Both the position numbers and the translations under genes were made by a program. A stretch of 34,751 nucleotides of DNA, from positions 1-34,751 of the forward strand of contig CASEFZ010000050.1 in NCBI GenBank assembly GCA_949287395.1, given 5' to 3'. The notes under the pieces were generated by a model that was not told the DNA's origin, made no database searches, and worked only from the letters and a program-made list of their open reading frames with translations. Numbering within the stretch: the first letter of the stretch is position 1; every line of letters starts with the position of its first letter. Positions 17,080 to 25,400 of this stretch are shown here, one piece after another. Source of the stretch: an uncultured Verrucomicrobiota bacterium. Its GTDB lineage: Bacteria > Verrucomicrobiota > Verrucomicrobiia > Opitutales > Intestinicryptomonadaceae.

Positions 17080-17948
17080 TTAGAACATAAACCTCAGGCT
17101 TGCTCCAACCTTGTCCTGGTCGAGATTGATGCCCAACCCAGACTGGCTCTTCCAGAATACGTGCGAATACTGGATTACAAACGCAAAATCATTGGTAAAT
17201 CTATATCCGATCTCAGCACTCAACTCATGCTCCGGAGTTATGAAATTGTCTATGCTTGTCATTTCTGCGCTGGAATCATTGTAGAGGTACTTGCCCTGCA
17301 CATAAAAATCCTTCATAATGCAGAATCTACGCCACCGCCAACAGCCCATGTAAAGGCAACTCCATCCATCCATGCGTCCATGTTGGGAACGCTGACGTCC
17401 ATGCGGGAATATCTACCGCCAACTCCTGCCTGCACGAAGGGTTTTACAATAAAGTCGGGGCTAATTTCCACAGCATAATAGGGGCGCACATAGGCCGGAA
17501 AAGTAAACATATTTATTTCTTCATTTGAATAGCCCGACGAAATATCAGCGTATGTGTATTCAAGCGGAACATACAAATCTACTCCAAAACCGGAATTGCC
17601 TGCGTCCTTGTAGAGATTCACATTAAAGCCGAGACGCGCATCAACCCCAGTTTTAGTCACACCAGACGACGTCAGAAAATCCGCAGCAGCCCCAACCTGC
17701 ACATAGTTGACGCCCAAAGAGGAGAAGTTTCCAATATTTCTCTTAGAAGGAGTCCTCCCAGAAGCCTTCGCTTCAGCTCTCTCCTGCTCGATGCGTTTTG
17801 ACTTTTCAAGTACTTCCTTGGTTGAAACATCACCGCTGCGAATATCTGCGGCAGAAACACCTTCCAAGGAACCCCTATCAGCCTGTCTCGCATAAGGGAG
17901 AGATAAGAAAGCGGGAATAGCCAACACAAGTATAAGATATTTTTTCAT
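17080..17948 (-). pseudogene. Outer-membrane beta-barrel protein gene, broken by a single-base frameshift
   Basis: The first frame (17948-17313) encodes a signal peptide (MKKYLILVLAIPAFLSLPYA), a Lys/Glu-rich linker, and barrel strands such as NYVQVGAAADFLTSS, YVPLEYTYADISSG and VKPFVQAGVGGRYS. It then ends at an early TGA right after AVGGGVD. The next frame continues the barrel (FCIMKDFYVQGKYLYNDSS, HELSAEIGYRFTNDF, QYSHVFW) and closes with the C-terminal aromatic strand GASLRFMF, as BAM-inserted proteins do. The 869-base length is one short of 290 codons, so one base is missing, most simply a T in the GATTCT run (minus strand, near 17324). No slippery heptamer is visible. The repaired product would have about 289 residues. 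It could be a true pseudogene or a sequencing error. Confidence 0.82.
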
Positions 17949-18745
17949 ATTTTTTAATAAATTAGGCTATCGTTCTTGGCATAACAATGATGTTTTGTCA
18001 ACATACTATTTGTAAATCTCTACCCATCTTACTGTTTTATATAGATCAAGATATTTGACTTTGTTAGCTTATATAAAATACATAATCCAAGAAACGCATA
18101 AATTTTCTCGGCACCACACGCGCCTTCTACAGGCGTAGAATTTAACCAACAACATCCTATGCGTCAATAGTATGCCGCCTTATACTGGGGTCACAAGGGC
18201 AATCCGGAACCTTCCGGCATGAATCATAAACGCGCCAAGACTCTTATAGTCGGCAAGCAGCCAGTGCCACCAACTACACCAATAACTGTATGACAATTTT
18301 ATAATTAAAGGTCCCCGTGCGTACATACGCGGCACGCGCACCCTTCCTCTAATATTTGCTTTCCATAAAAGACCAACATGCGCACAAAATTCCCTGTTAG
18401 ATTAAAACTCACCATGCCTTTGCTTCGCGCAAGACTCCGCCTTACGCCGGCATAAAACAAGCCAACGCATAAATTATCCCGTCAAGAAAAACCTTTTTCC
18501 CGGAACCAAACTTTCCTGTAGTCTTACAATGGGGGCGGAATATAGGCACTTTAACGCCACACATAAATCCCCCCGAGCGGATATATTTTCCGCGTGGAAC
18601 AACCCGCACATGATGCATAAAATGAACTCCATTTGCCGATTAAAAACCGGCGCGGCCTCCGGCCAGCCTGCCCGCAAGGCTTGCATCAACATTTTTCCAG
18701 AACCACAAAAAAACGCAACACCTACGCGATTGCCGATTGAAGCGG
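17949..18745. other. Gene-poor stretch between the barrel gene and tRNA-Leu
   Basis: No protein gene is supported. The barrel promoter must lie near 17949-18010; a consensus TTGACA occurs on the minus strand there (17999-17994) but has no good -10 partner at the right distance. Several short inverted repeats lie further on: TTCTAC-aggc-GTAGAA at 18125-18140, CCGGAA-cc-TTCCGG at 18204-18217 and a hairpin at 18317-18335. A plus-strand TTGACT-18-TACATA pair at 18055-18084 could drive a transcript through them. Confidence 0.4.
18642..18682 (-). terminator. Possible terminator after tRNA-Leu
   Basis: On the minus strand, GC-rich inverted repeats (AGCCT..AGGCT and GGCCggaGGCC, about 18682-18647) are followed by TTTTT (18646-18642). 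They lie 64 bases beyond the tRNA 3' end. The fold is ambiguous. Confidence 0.35.
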
Positions 18746-18829
18746 TGCTCAAGGGGGGACTCGAACCCCCATGCAAGCGAATGCACATGAACCTGAATCA
18801 TGCGTGTCTACCAATTTCACCACTTGAGC
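18746..18829 (-). tRNA. tRNA-Leu, anticodon CAG
   Basis: The 84-base gene folds as a class II tRNA. Acceptor arms GCTCAAG (18829-18823) and CTTGAGC pair fully. The D-loop carries AAATTGGTAGAC. The anticodon arm CATGA-TTCAGGT-TCATG places CAG at 18795-18793, reading CUG. A long variable arm TGCA-ttcgct-TGCA follows, then the T-arm GGGGG-TTCGAGT-CCCCC and discriminator A. The 3' CCA is not fully encoded (ACCG), so it would be added by a nucleotidyltransferase. The long variable arm and the A73 discriminator are as expected for leucine. Confidence 0.97.
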
Positions 18830-18932
18830 CCGTCGAGCGGTAAAAACCACTTTGGCAGATCGTGCCCTAATGTTTGTGAATTGCAATATTTATTATTTGA
18901 TTTTTGAAAAATTCACATAAAAACTTGATTAA

Positions 18933-19541
18933 ATGAAAACTTTTTCAGGCATATCTGACGAAATTCAAAAGGCGGCATGGGAGGTGGTGCGCCGAAACGA
19001 AATTGTGAAAGCCTGGGAAAAAATTGGCGCCAAAGTATGCGTTGTTGGGTCACTTGCTACAGGCCTGCTTGCGAAAAGACGAGATATAGACCTTCACGCA
19101 TACACCAGCCTGCTCGACGCAAAAAACGGATTTTCAGCCATGGCCGAAATCGCAAAAGGCGGCAACATAAAAAGCTGCTCCTTTCTTGATCTATCAAGCA
19201 CCCGCGAGGAATGCATGGAGTGGCACGCGGTTGTCCGTGGCCCCGACGATGCGGATTGGAGCATAGATATTATAAACATAAAAACAGCATCGCCTTTCGA
19301 CGGCTACTTTGAAGAAACTGCCCGAATCATAAAAAAATCCCTGACTGCCCAACTGCGTGAAACAATTTTACAATTGAAATTTTCAGAACCCGAAAATGAA
19401 AATATCCCGGGAATTTCCTATTGCCGCGCAGTTATAGAAGATTCCGTAAAAACCCCCGAAGAAATGTTGGATTGGCACCGAAACCATCCACTTGCCGGCA
19501 TTGATATGTGGCGCCCCGAGATTAAACCTGCAAAAGGTTAA
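18933..19541 (+). CDS. Predicted nucleotidyltransferase-fold protein, function unknown
   Basis: The product has 202 residues, soluble, without signal or membrane segments. The polymerase-beta-type nucleotidyltransferase motif is visible at about 38-55 as VGSLATGLLAKRRDIDLH: the GS pair, and the D-x-D metal ligands in DIDLH. A third acidic strand could be WSIDIINIK near 110. This is the minimal fold seen in stand-alone transferases such as aminoglycoside nucleotidyltransferases and MNT-type proteins. The rest (ETARIIKKSLTAQLRETILQLK and CRAVIEDSVKTPEEMLDWHRNHP) is helical. It stands alone beside the tRNA gene, downstream of an AT-rich leader, with no partner HEPN gene. Substrate and role are unknown. 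Confidence 0.75.
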   Translation: MKTFSGISDEIQKAAWEVVRRNEIVKAWEKIGAKVCVVGSLATGLLAKRRDIDLHAYTSLLDAKNGFSAMAEIAKGGNIKSCSFLDLSSTREECMEWHAVVRGPDDADWSIDIINIKTASPFDGYFEETARIIKKSLTAQLRETILQLKFSEPENENIPGISYCRAVIEDSVKTPEEMLDWHRNHPLAGIDMWRPEIKPAKG

Positions 19542-19771
19542 TGCCGCATTTTAAGGCCGAATTTCCCTGTAAAAAAACAAGCGGAAAAAACGCCGCCGAA
19601 AGGATATTTTTTCGTGCGGCAAATCGCGCATTAAGCCTGCATTTTAGTGCCGCAATTTTTTGCCAAACAACATAAATTTCCACGCATAAAACCGCTCTTT
19701 TCCGTCAAGCCTCCCACTTTTTGGCGCGCCGCACAAGCGCTACTTCCCGGCCTATTTCGGCATGGAAAAGC

Positions 19772-19800
19772 AAAAAAAAGCCCCGTTAAAAAAACGGGGC
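19772..19800 (-). terminator. Strong intrinsic terminator after fabF
   Basis: The 8-bp arms GCCCCGTT (19780-19787) and AACGGGGC (19793-19800) form a hairpin followed on the minus strand by eight T (19779-19772). It lies 19 bases past the fabF stop. Confidence 0.92.
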
Positions 19801-19818
19801 CCTTGAAAAAAGGAAAAA

Positions 19819-21066
19819 CTAACCCTTGAATTTTCTGAACAACAAGGCTCCGTTGTGCCCGCCAAAGCCCAAATTTGTGCTTACGGCAATATCGACATTG
19901 TGCTCTCTGGCGACATTCGGAACGCAGTCCAAATCGCAGTCAGGGTCGGGATGCTCATAATTTACGGTGGGAGGAACTATCCCCTCCTGTATAGTTTTGG
20001 CGCATACCGCGGCTTCTATGGCTCCGGCCGCGCCGAGCATGTGACCCGTCATTCCCTTGGTTGAGCTAACCATCAACTTGTCCGCGGCTGGCCCGAACAC
20101 TTTTCTGATTGCGGCAGTCTCAAACTTGTCGTTGTAGGGCGTGGAAGTTCCGTGCGCATTTATGTAGTCAACCTGGTCAACGGACACTCCCGCATCGGCA
20201 AGGACACGCTCTAAACAGTGTGAAAGGCCATTGCCCTCCACATCGGGACTCGTGATGTGGTAAGCGTCGCAAGTGGCGCCGTAGCCTGAAATCTCGCAAT
20301 ATATCTTGGCGCCGCGCTTGACTGCGTGTTCGTATCGCTCAAGCACAAGTATGCCCGCCCCTTCGCCCATTACAAAGCCGCAACGGTCTGCGTCAAACGG
20401 GCGCGAAGCGCGCTCAGGGGTGTCGTTAAAATTTGTCGCCATAGCTTTCATGGCGCAAAAGCCCGCAAAGCTAAGCGGGGTCACCGCGGCTTCGCTGCCG
20501 CCCGCCAATATAATGTCCTCGCGGCCGTTTTGGAGGTGCAGCATAGCCTCGCCTATGGCGTGGGTGCCCGTAGCGCACGCGCTGACAACGCTAAAGTTCA
20601 CCCCGCGCGCGCCAAGCTCTATTGCAACCACCCCCGACGACATGTTTGAAAGCAAATTGGGTATCATGAAAGGCGACACCCTTCTTGGGCCCCTATCAAA
20701 GAACGCATGGGACTGCTTCTCTATAGTATCCATTCCGCCGACGCCTGAACCTATCAAAACCCCCATTCTGTCCCTATTGACTTCGTCCATGTTTATGCCT
20801 GCGTCCGCAATGGCCAATTTAGCGGCGGCAACGGCAAAGTGGGTGTACCTGTCGCTCCTCTTCGCCTCTTTAGGATCCATATATTTTGTGGGATCAAAAT
20901 TCTTGCATTCGGCCGCAACCTGGCAGTTCAACTGGGAAGCGTCGAACAAACTAACCTTCCCTATTGCTATCTTTGAATTTTTAAGCGCGTCCCAAAAAAC
21001 TTCAACCCCGTCTCCAAACGGAGATATGACGCCCAAACCAGTCACAACAATCTTTTCTCTCGACAT
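19819..21066 (-). CDS. fabF: 3-oxoacyl-[acyl-carrier-protein] synthase II
   Basis: FabF condenses malonyl-ACP with acyl-ACP to extend fatty acids in the cytoplasm. The 415 residues match the family. The catalytic triad is C164 (VSACATGTHA), H305 (NAHGTSTPYND) and H342 (GMTGHMLGAAG); GFGGHN lies near the C-terminus. The start MSREKIVVTGLGVISPFG (ATG 21066) is preceded by GAGG at good spacing. An in-frame extension to 21174 adds unrelated sequence. acpP lies 174 bases upstream, separated by a terminator-like hairpin, so fabF is probably served by read-through or by its own promoter in that gap. Confidence 0.97.
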   Translation of the reverse strand: MSREKIVVTGLGVISPFGDGVEVFWDALKNSKIAIGKVSLFDASQLNCQVAAECKNFDPTKYMDPKEAKRSDRYTHFAVAAAKLAIADAGINMDEVNRDRMGVLIGSGVGGMDTIEKQSHAFFDRGPRRVSPFMIPNLLSNMSSGVVAIELGARGVNFSVVSACATGTHAIGEAMLHLQNGREDIILAGGSEAAVTPLSFAGFCAMKAMATNFNDTPERASRPFDADRCGFVMGEGAGILVLERYEHAVKRGAKIYCEISGYGATCDAYHITSPDVEGNGLSHCLERVLADAGVSVDQVDYINAHGTSTPYNDKFETAAIRKVFGPAADKLMVSSTKGMTGHMLGAAGAIEAAVCAKTIQEGIVPPTVNYEHPDPDCDLDCVPNVAREHNVDIAVSTNLGFGGHNGALLFRKFKG

Positions 21067-21176
21067 ACTACCAACCTCTTTCAGTTGCCCGGAGCCGTAA
21101 AAACCAATCTTCCCCGGTAATTTCACATCGTGCCAAACGCGCCCGCAACACAAAACCCGGCGTTGCTGCGCCACCT

Positions 21177-21213
21177 TAAAAAAACAACCCGAGAAGCCTC
21201 GGCTCCCGCGGGT
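21177..21213 (-). terminator. Terminator or attenuator between acpP and fabF
   Basis: On the minus strand ACCCG (21213-21209) pairs with CGGGT (21191-21187), with an inner AGCC/GGCT stem. TGTTTTTTT follows (T-run about 21184-21178). It starts 27 bases past the acpP stop and ends 110 bases before fabF. Confidence 0.75.
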
Positions 21214-21240
21214 CGTCGAAAAATCTACTGGGCTCGCGGC

Positions 21241-21498
21241 CTAAGCATTCCCAGACTTGGCCTTGATATAATCAATGACCTTGCCCACCGTAGTAAGCTT
21301 TTCAGCGTCGGACTCCGGAATTTCCTGTCCGCCCATCTGGTCTTTGAACTCTTCTTCGAACGCCATAATAAGCTCAACAGTGTCAAGCGAATCGGCACCG
21401 AGGTCATCAATGAAGCTGGCATCGGGGGTGATTTGCCCTTCCTGTACGTTGAGCTGCTTTACTATGATTTCTTTTACTCTTTGTTCTATGTCTGACAT
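21241..21498 (-). CDS. acpP: Acyl carrier protein
   Basis: The 85-residue acidic protein carries acyl chains on a 4'-phosphopantetheine arm attached to S37 in the [10 protein letters not shown] motif. It has the typical start ([18 protein letters not shown]) and C-terminal helix ([13 protein letters not shown]). Compared with the E. coli protein, several extra residues ([21 protein letters not shown]) lengthen the loop between helices II and III. AAGGAG stands upstream of the ATG. It is the first gene of an acpP-fabF pair; fabD and fabG are not in this window. Confidence 0.97.
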   Translation of the reverse strand: MSDIEQRVKEIIVKQLNVQEGQITPDASFIDDLGADSLDTVELIMAFEEEFKDQMGGQEIPESDAEKLTTVGKVIDYIKAKSGNA

Positions 21499-21915
21499 TA
21501 GTCCTACTCCTTATATGAAGGTTTAAACAGCTTAGAATAATCTGACGCGGCCGAAATTTGTAAAGCTTTTTTTACCGCGCCCATTTTTTTTAATTTTGCC
21601 AATATTCCAACACTTTGGCCTTTTTACCAATTTATTTTTCCGGACGCGCTGTTGAAAAAACAATGTCCAAAAACAAATATAAGCAAAATTTCCGCAAATA
21701 CAGATTCAGCCCTGTCAGGGCATACCCGCGCGGCAAGAGCCCTCCCCCGCGCCAATCATCAAGGCATAAAAAGCATGGAAACTCTCCGAACTAAAAAAAG
21801 AAATTCCACAAAAATACGCCCGCATTTGCCCCCTGCGCACACCCCACACGGCAAGGCTCTGGTATTCCCATTAGTTTGACAAGCCCCCATACTTCGGGCA
21901 TACCCACGCATTAAC
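21499..21915. other. Divergent intergenic region between acpP and the glycosidase
   Basis: No gene is supported on either strand. It holds the likely acpP promoter on the left. A consensus TTGACA at 21876-21881 lies 17 bases from a weak CATACC, near the glycosidase start. That start has no Shine-Dalgarno sequence, and the -10 would leave almost no leader. Confidence 0.4.
21534..21564 (-). promoter_or_regulatory. Candidate promoter of acpP
   Basis: On the minus strand TTTACA (21564-21559) is followed after 19 bases by TATTCT (21539-21534). These match five and four of the six consensus bases. The spacing is long. The leader would be about 30 bases and contains the AAGGAG ribosome site. Confidence 0.33.
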
Positions 21916-24900
21916 ATGAAGAAATTTTTGTTTTCAATCTTTGCCGTATCGATTCTCCGCTTCGCAACGGCAGGTGCGGAATTTGCCCCGGAAGCCGAAT
22001 ACAGCGTATCCGCATGGGGAAAGCGTTTAAATTCTTTTTCGTACAGCCTTCCAATAACGCCCGAAAACGCGAAAAGCTTTGAGTCTAAAAACCCGGAATA
22101 TGCAAGTGTGGAGTATTCTCCCAACGGCGGCATAAACGCGTCTCCGGCGCTGGTAATAAAATTTAGCAAAACCGGCGTCCCGGTTGAAATAACCGGGCCT
22201 GAAATTCCAATAAAAGCTTTTGAGAAAAGCGCCCCCATAACGGAACGCACTTTGGAACTGGGCATGCGCCTGTGCGCCAAAAGCGGAGAGAACTCTTCGC
22301 TGCAAGTACGCATACAGCAGGGCAAATGGTGGCAAACCGCAAAATCCCACCAGCCCACAAGAGCCGGCCACGACGCTTTTTTTGATTTGTACGCAGACCG
22401 CCAACGCGAGTGGGAAAATTTGACGTCAACCGGCAGAATGTCGCCCACCGCAAACCGCGTGCGCATTGTGTTCATCGCCGAGGCAAAGGCCCCGGAAGCC
22501 GAGTTTAGAATAGCATCGCTCTCCCTGCGCGACGAAGTTCAAATAAACCACCAAATAAAGACCCCCGCCGCCTTTAACACATTTTTTAGAGATGATGGAT
22601 GCGCCGAAATAAAATGGGCCTATCCCCAAAACATAATTTCGGCCAAGGTCAGGCTGTTCGATGAAGAAAAAAAACTCGTCTTAGAACAGCCCGCCGATAA
22701 ATTCGACACTTGCTTTAGAGTGGATTTAAGACGGCGCGGATTTTACCGCATAGAAGCCGATGCCACCTACAAAGACGCCTCCAAGATAGTCTCATCAGCC
22801 ACGGCTTTTGTTGCGGGGCGCCCGATGAACGAAAGCGCCAGGCGCAACTCCCCCTTCGGAATGGTCACCAGAAGGCTTCCGCCAAGCTTTGCAATGGATT
22901 TGGGCGTAAACCACAATTACAACCTTTACAGCCTTCAGCACGGCGTTGAGCGCGGAAAAACCGGTGCATACACATTTAAAAACAACACATTCAACTGGTA
23001 TTCAAAAGGCGACGACAGGCGTTTCACCAGCCATTTGTCGGGGCACCCCGACTACCCCTCATGGATAAAAGACCCCAAGCATACTACCGGCAATTTAAGG
23101 CCGCCAACCGAATGGGACGAATACGAGAAAATCGTGGAAGGATTCGTTCGCTCCCTCAAGGAAAAACCCTCGAGCTTCTGCTGGCAAAACGAGCCCGATA
23201 CCAGGCTATTTGACGATTCCATCATGGTTGAATCCCACAAACATTTTGCCAAGGCTGTAAAACGCGCATATCCCGAAGCCAAAATAGCTGCTTATTGCAG
23301 CTATGGCATATTTCCTGAGAAGATTGAAAAATACATATCAATGGGCATGTTTGACGGGGTTGATATTCTAAACACCCACAACTATGAAAGCGGAAGCATA
23401 CCCGAAGAGGGATTTATCTTGCGGGTTCGCGCGCTGAAGGCTGTTTTGAAAAAAAACGGCCTGAAAGATTTGCCAATAGTCATCAGCGAATTTGGTTGGA
23501 TGTCAAAGGGCATAGAGTCAAAGTACTCCGTCCATTCCGAATTGGACAAGGCAAGGTACGCAGCAAGGGCCATGCTTTTATCGGCCGCCGAGGGCGTATA
23601 CGGCATGTGCCTCTTTGACGGACAGGGCGGCGGAAGGGACTTCCCGGAATTTTCCTCATACAGATTCGACAACCAGCCGCTTCCACAGGCGGCCGCGTTT
23701 TCGACTCTCGCAAAAATTGCCGGAGCGGCAAAGAACGCAAAACTTATAAATTTCGCCCCCGACTTATATTGCGTATCTTTCAAGACGCCTGAAGGGTCTC
23801 TATGGGCCATGTGGACAACTGCGGAAAGCAGAAAAATAAAATTGCCGCAAAAGCCAATCTCCATTGTTTCGATGTGCGGAACGCCCAAAGAGGCCGCTGC
23901 GGAAACGGAGGTGTCGCCATCGCCCGTCTACTTGAGTTTCGACAATCCAAACTTGTCGAATATCGAGGTCTTAAGCTCGGAAGAGTTGTTCCAAACTTCG
24001 CCAGTCAAATTTAAAGATCCCGTTTTGGCTGTTCCAGAAATACTCGACGTGCAAAATCAAATAACTTTTACCAAGGCCAAACCCGGTTCTTACGAGGCGC
24101 TTTTTAAAACTTCCCAAGGAAAATTTTTTCTGAGAAAGTTCGGTGTGCTAAAGGGAATAGACGTTGAATTCAAAGGCGCCCAAACCCTTTCAGACAGGCC
24201 GTCTGTTAAGTTCTGCTACAATGTAAAATCGGATTATTCCGCCCCCATAAAGATGAAGGCTTGGATTGAAGACAAGCGCGGGAAAATCCTTTCCGAAAAA
24301 GTTGCGGATATACGCGGCGGCGACAATCCCGTGGAATTTACCCTTGCAGTAAAAAATGCCAAACGCATTTCAGGATCCGCCAAATTCAAAGTTTTCCAGC
24401 CGTTTGAATGGTCGCGCGAAATCCCCTACGACTTCACCGCCCTCTATTTCCCCTACTTTAAGAATAAGGAAATAAACTGGGAAAAAGTGCCTGCCGTCCG
24501 CATGGACAAGTGGCACACCGGGGCCGATCTAATCAAACTTGGAAGTTCAGCTCCTGATTTTTCCGTAAGTTTGCAGTGCGCCGCCGACGATTCCGGCATA
24601 GCTTTCAGAATTTCCGCCGCCGATTCAAAACATATCCAAAACGACCTTTGGCAAAACATGCACAGGCAAGACAGCCTGCAAATCCTTCTCGATATAGACG
24701 CCGACGCCCCGTGGGACGAAAACAACATTGGCGGCAACAAATACCAGGGCCACAGGCTTGTCTCATACGGCTTCGCAAGGAAACGCGACGGCGGCTGCAT
24801 GTCGTGGGTGTTCCGGGCATATTCCGACATTGTAAAGGGCGGGCCTGCAGCCTATTCCAAGGCAAAGGTTTTGCGGCTAGGCCCACCAAATTATAGAACC

Positions 24901-25095
24901 GTTTACCAGATATATTTGCCATGGAAGGCTCTGGGCTCAACGGAGGCGCCGGATATGAATTCCTCTATAGGCTTTGCGGCCGTTTTAAACGATTTTGACG
25001 GACAAAAGCGTACCCGGCTTCCTTTTTTCCACGGCGTGGACAACTTAAATGAGGCAAAAAGCGGCATGGGTAAAATTAAGTTTTATCTAAAATGA
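21916..25095 (+). CDS. Large secreted glycoside hydrolase with C-terminal carbohydrate-binding-like domain
   Basis: The product has 1059 residues. A signal peptide (MKKFLFSIFAVSILRFATAG) is followed by a beta-sandwich (about 25-210) and a fibronectin-like segment (about 225-305). A TIM-barrel of clan GH-A type spans about 310-610. The proposed acid/base is E426 in CWQNEPDTRL and the nucleophile E525 in VISEFGWMS; the 99-residue spacing is normal for the clan. Beta-rich linker domains follow. The last about 190 residues (from FPYFKNKEINWEKVP, with DSLQILLDIDADAPW and YQIYLPWKALG) resemble family-9-type carbohydrate-binding or DOMON-like domains. It is probably exported to the periplasm or surface to degrade a glycan whose identity is unknown. 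It stands alone: no transporter, sulfatase or regulator gene is adjacent. The exact GH family cannot be named from the sequence alone. Confidence 0.8.
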   Translation: MKKFLFSIFAVSILRFATAGAEFAPEAEYSVSAWGKRLNSFSYSLPITPENAKSFESKNPEYASVEYSPNGGINASPALVIKFSKTGVPVEITGPEIPIKAFEKSAPITERTLELGMRLCAKSGENSSLQVRIQQGKWWQTAKSHQPTRAGHDAFFDLYADRQREWENLTSTGRMSPTANRVRIVFIAEAKAPEAEFRIASLSLRDEVQINHQIKTPAAFNTFFRDDGCAEIKWAYPQNIISAKVRLFDEEKKLVLEQPADKFDTCFRVDLRRRGFYRIEADATYKDASKIVSSATAFVAGRPMNESARRNSPFGMVTRRLPPSFAMDLGVNHNYNLYSLQHGVERGKTGAYTFKNNTFNWYSKGDDRRFTSHLSGHPDYPSWIKDPKHTTGNLRPPTEWDEYEKIVEGFVRSLKEKPSSFCWQNEPDTRLFDDSIMVESHKHFAKAVKRAYPEAKIAAYCSYGIFPEKIEKYISMGMFDGVDILNTHNYESGSIPEEGFILRVRALKAVLKKNGLKDLPIVISEFGWMSKGIESKYSVHSELDKARYAARAMLLSAAEGVYGMCLFDGQGGGRDFPEFSSYRFDNQPLPQAAAFSTLAKIAGAAKNAKLINFAPDLYCVSFKTPEGSLWAMWTTAESRKIKLPQKPISIVSMCGTPKEAAAETEVSPSPVYLSFDNPNLSNIEVLSSEELFQTSPVKFKDPVLAVPEILDVQNQITFTKAKPGSYEALFKTSQGKFFLRKFGVLKGIDVEFKGAQTLSDRPSVKFCYNVKSDYSAPIKMKAWIEDKRGKILSEKVADIRGGDNPVEFTLAVKNAKRISGSAKFKVFQPFEWSREIPYDFTALYFPYFKNKEINWEKVPAVRMDKWHTGADLIKLGSSAPDFSVSLQCAADDSGIAFRISAADSKHIQNDLWQNMHRQDSLQILLDIDADAPWDENNIGGNKYQGHRLVSYGFARKRDGGCMSWVFRAYSDIVKGGPAAYSKAKVLRLGPPNYRTVYQIYLPWKALGSTEAPDMNSSIGFAAVLNDFDGQKRTRLPFFHGVDNLNEAKSGMGKIKFYLK

Positions 25096-25400
25096 GGCGG
25101 CTTACCTGCAACTCCCGGCAAACATGTGGTTCCGCCTTGTAAATTCAAAATAATATCCTGAAGCTTCCAAGCCCATGCCCAGCCGGCGCCAAAATTTTTC
25201 CAGCAAGCTTCAAAAGGCGCATCGACAACCATTCCGAAGCCTTTTGGGCAAAACCGAACGTGCAACCGCCCGACAAAATCCCAACAGGCGAATTAACCAT
25301 TCAATTTACACTTCCCCAAAAAAAGCACCGCGCAAATTTCACGCGCGGTGCAGATTTTCAGATATAAACAATTAAAAAACTCCGGGCGCCACACAAGCAA
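25096..25400. other. Convergent intergenic stretch
   Basis: Apart from the terminator of the protease gene at 25318-25351 I see nothing here. No terminator-like hairpin directly follows the glycosidase on the plus strand; the same hairpin, followed by only four T on that side, may serve weakly. Confidence 0.45.
25318..25351 (-). terminator. Intrinsic terminator after the Prc/CtpA-type protease gene
   Basis: The perfect 9-bp arms GCACCGCGC (25325-25333) and GCGCGGTGC (25343-25351) form a hairpin followed on the minus strand by seven T (25324-25318). It lies 50 bases past the stop. Confidence 0.92.

Noticed and set aside
17313-17345. Programmed -1 frameshifting in the barrel gene
   Set aside because: No X-XXY-YYZ heptamer, internal Shine-Dalgarno or downstream pseudoknot-like element is visible; a missing base explains the data more simply.
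15646-18745. attL/attR copies of the tRNA-Leu 3' end
   Set aside because: I looked for a second copy of the T-arm/acceptor sequence in the gene-poor tract and saw none, so no attachment site is annotated.
25096-25317. Small plus-strand gene downstream of the glycosidase
   Set aside because: The 66-codon frame at 25175-25375 crosses the protease terminator and has a composition typical of random GC-rich frames.
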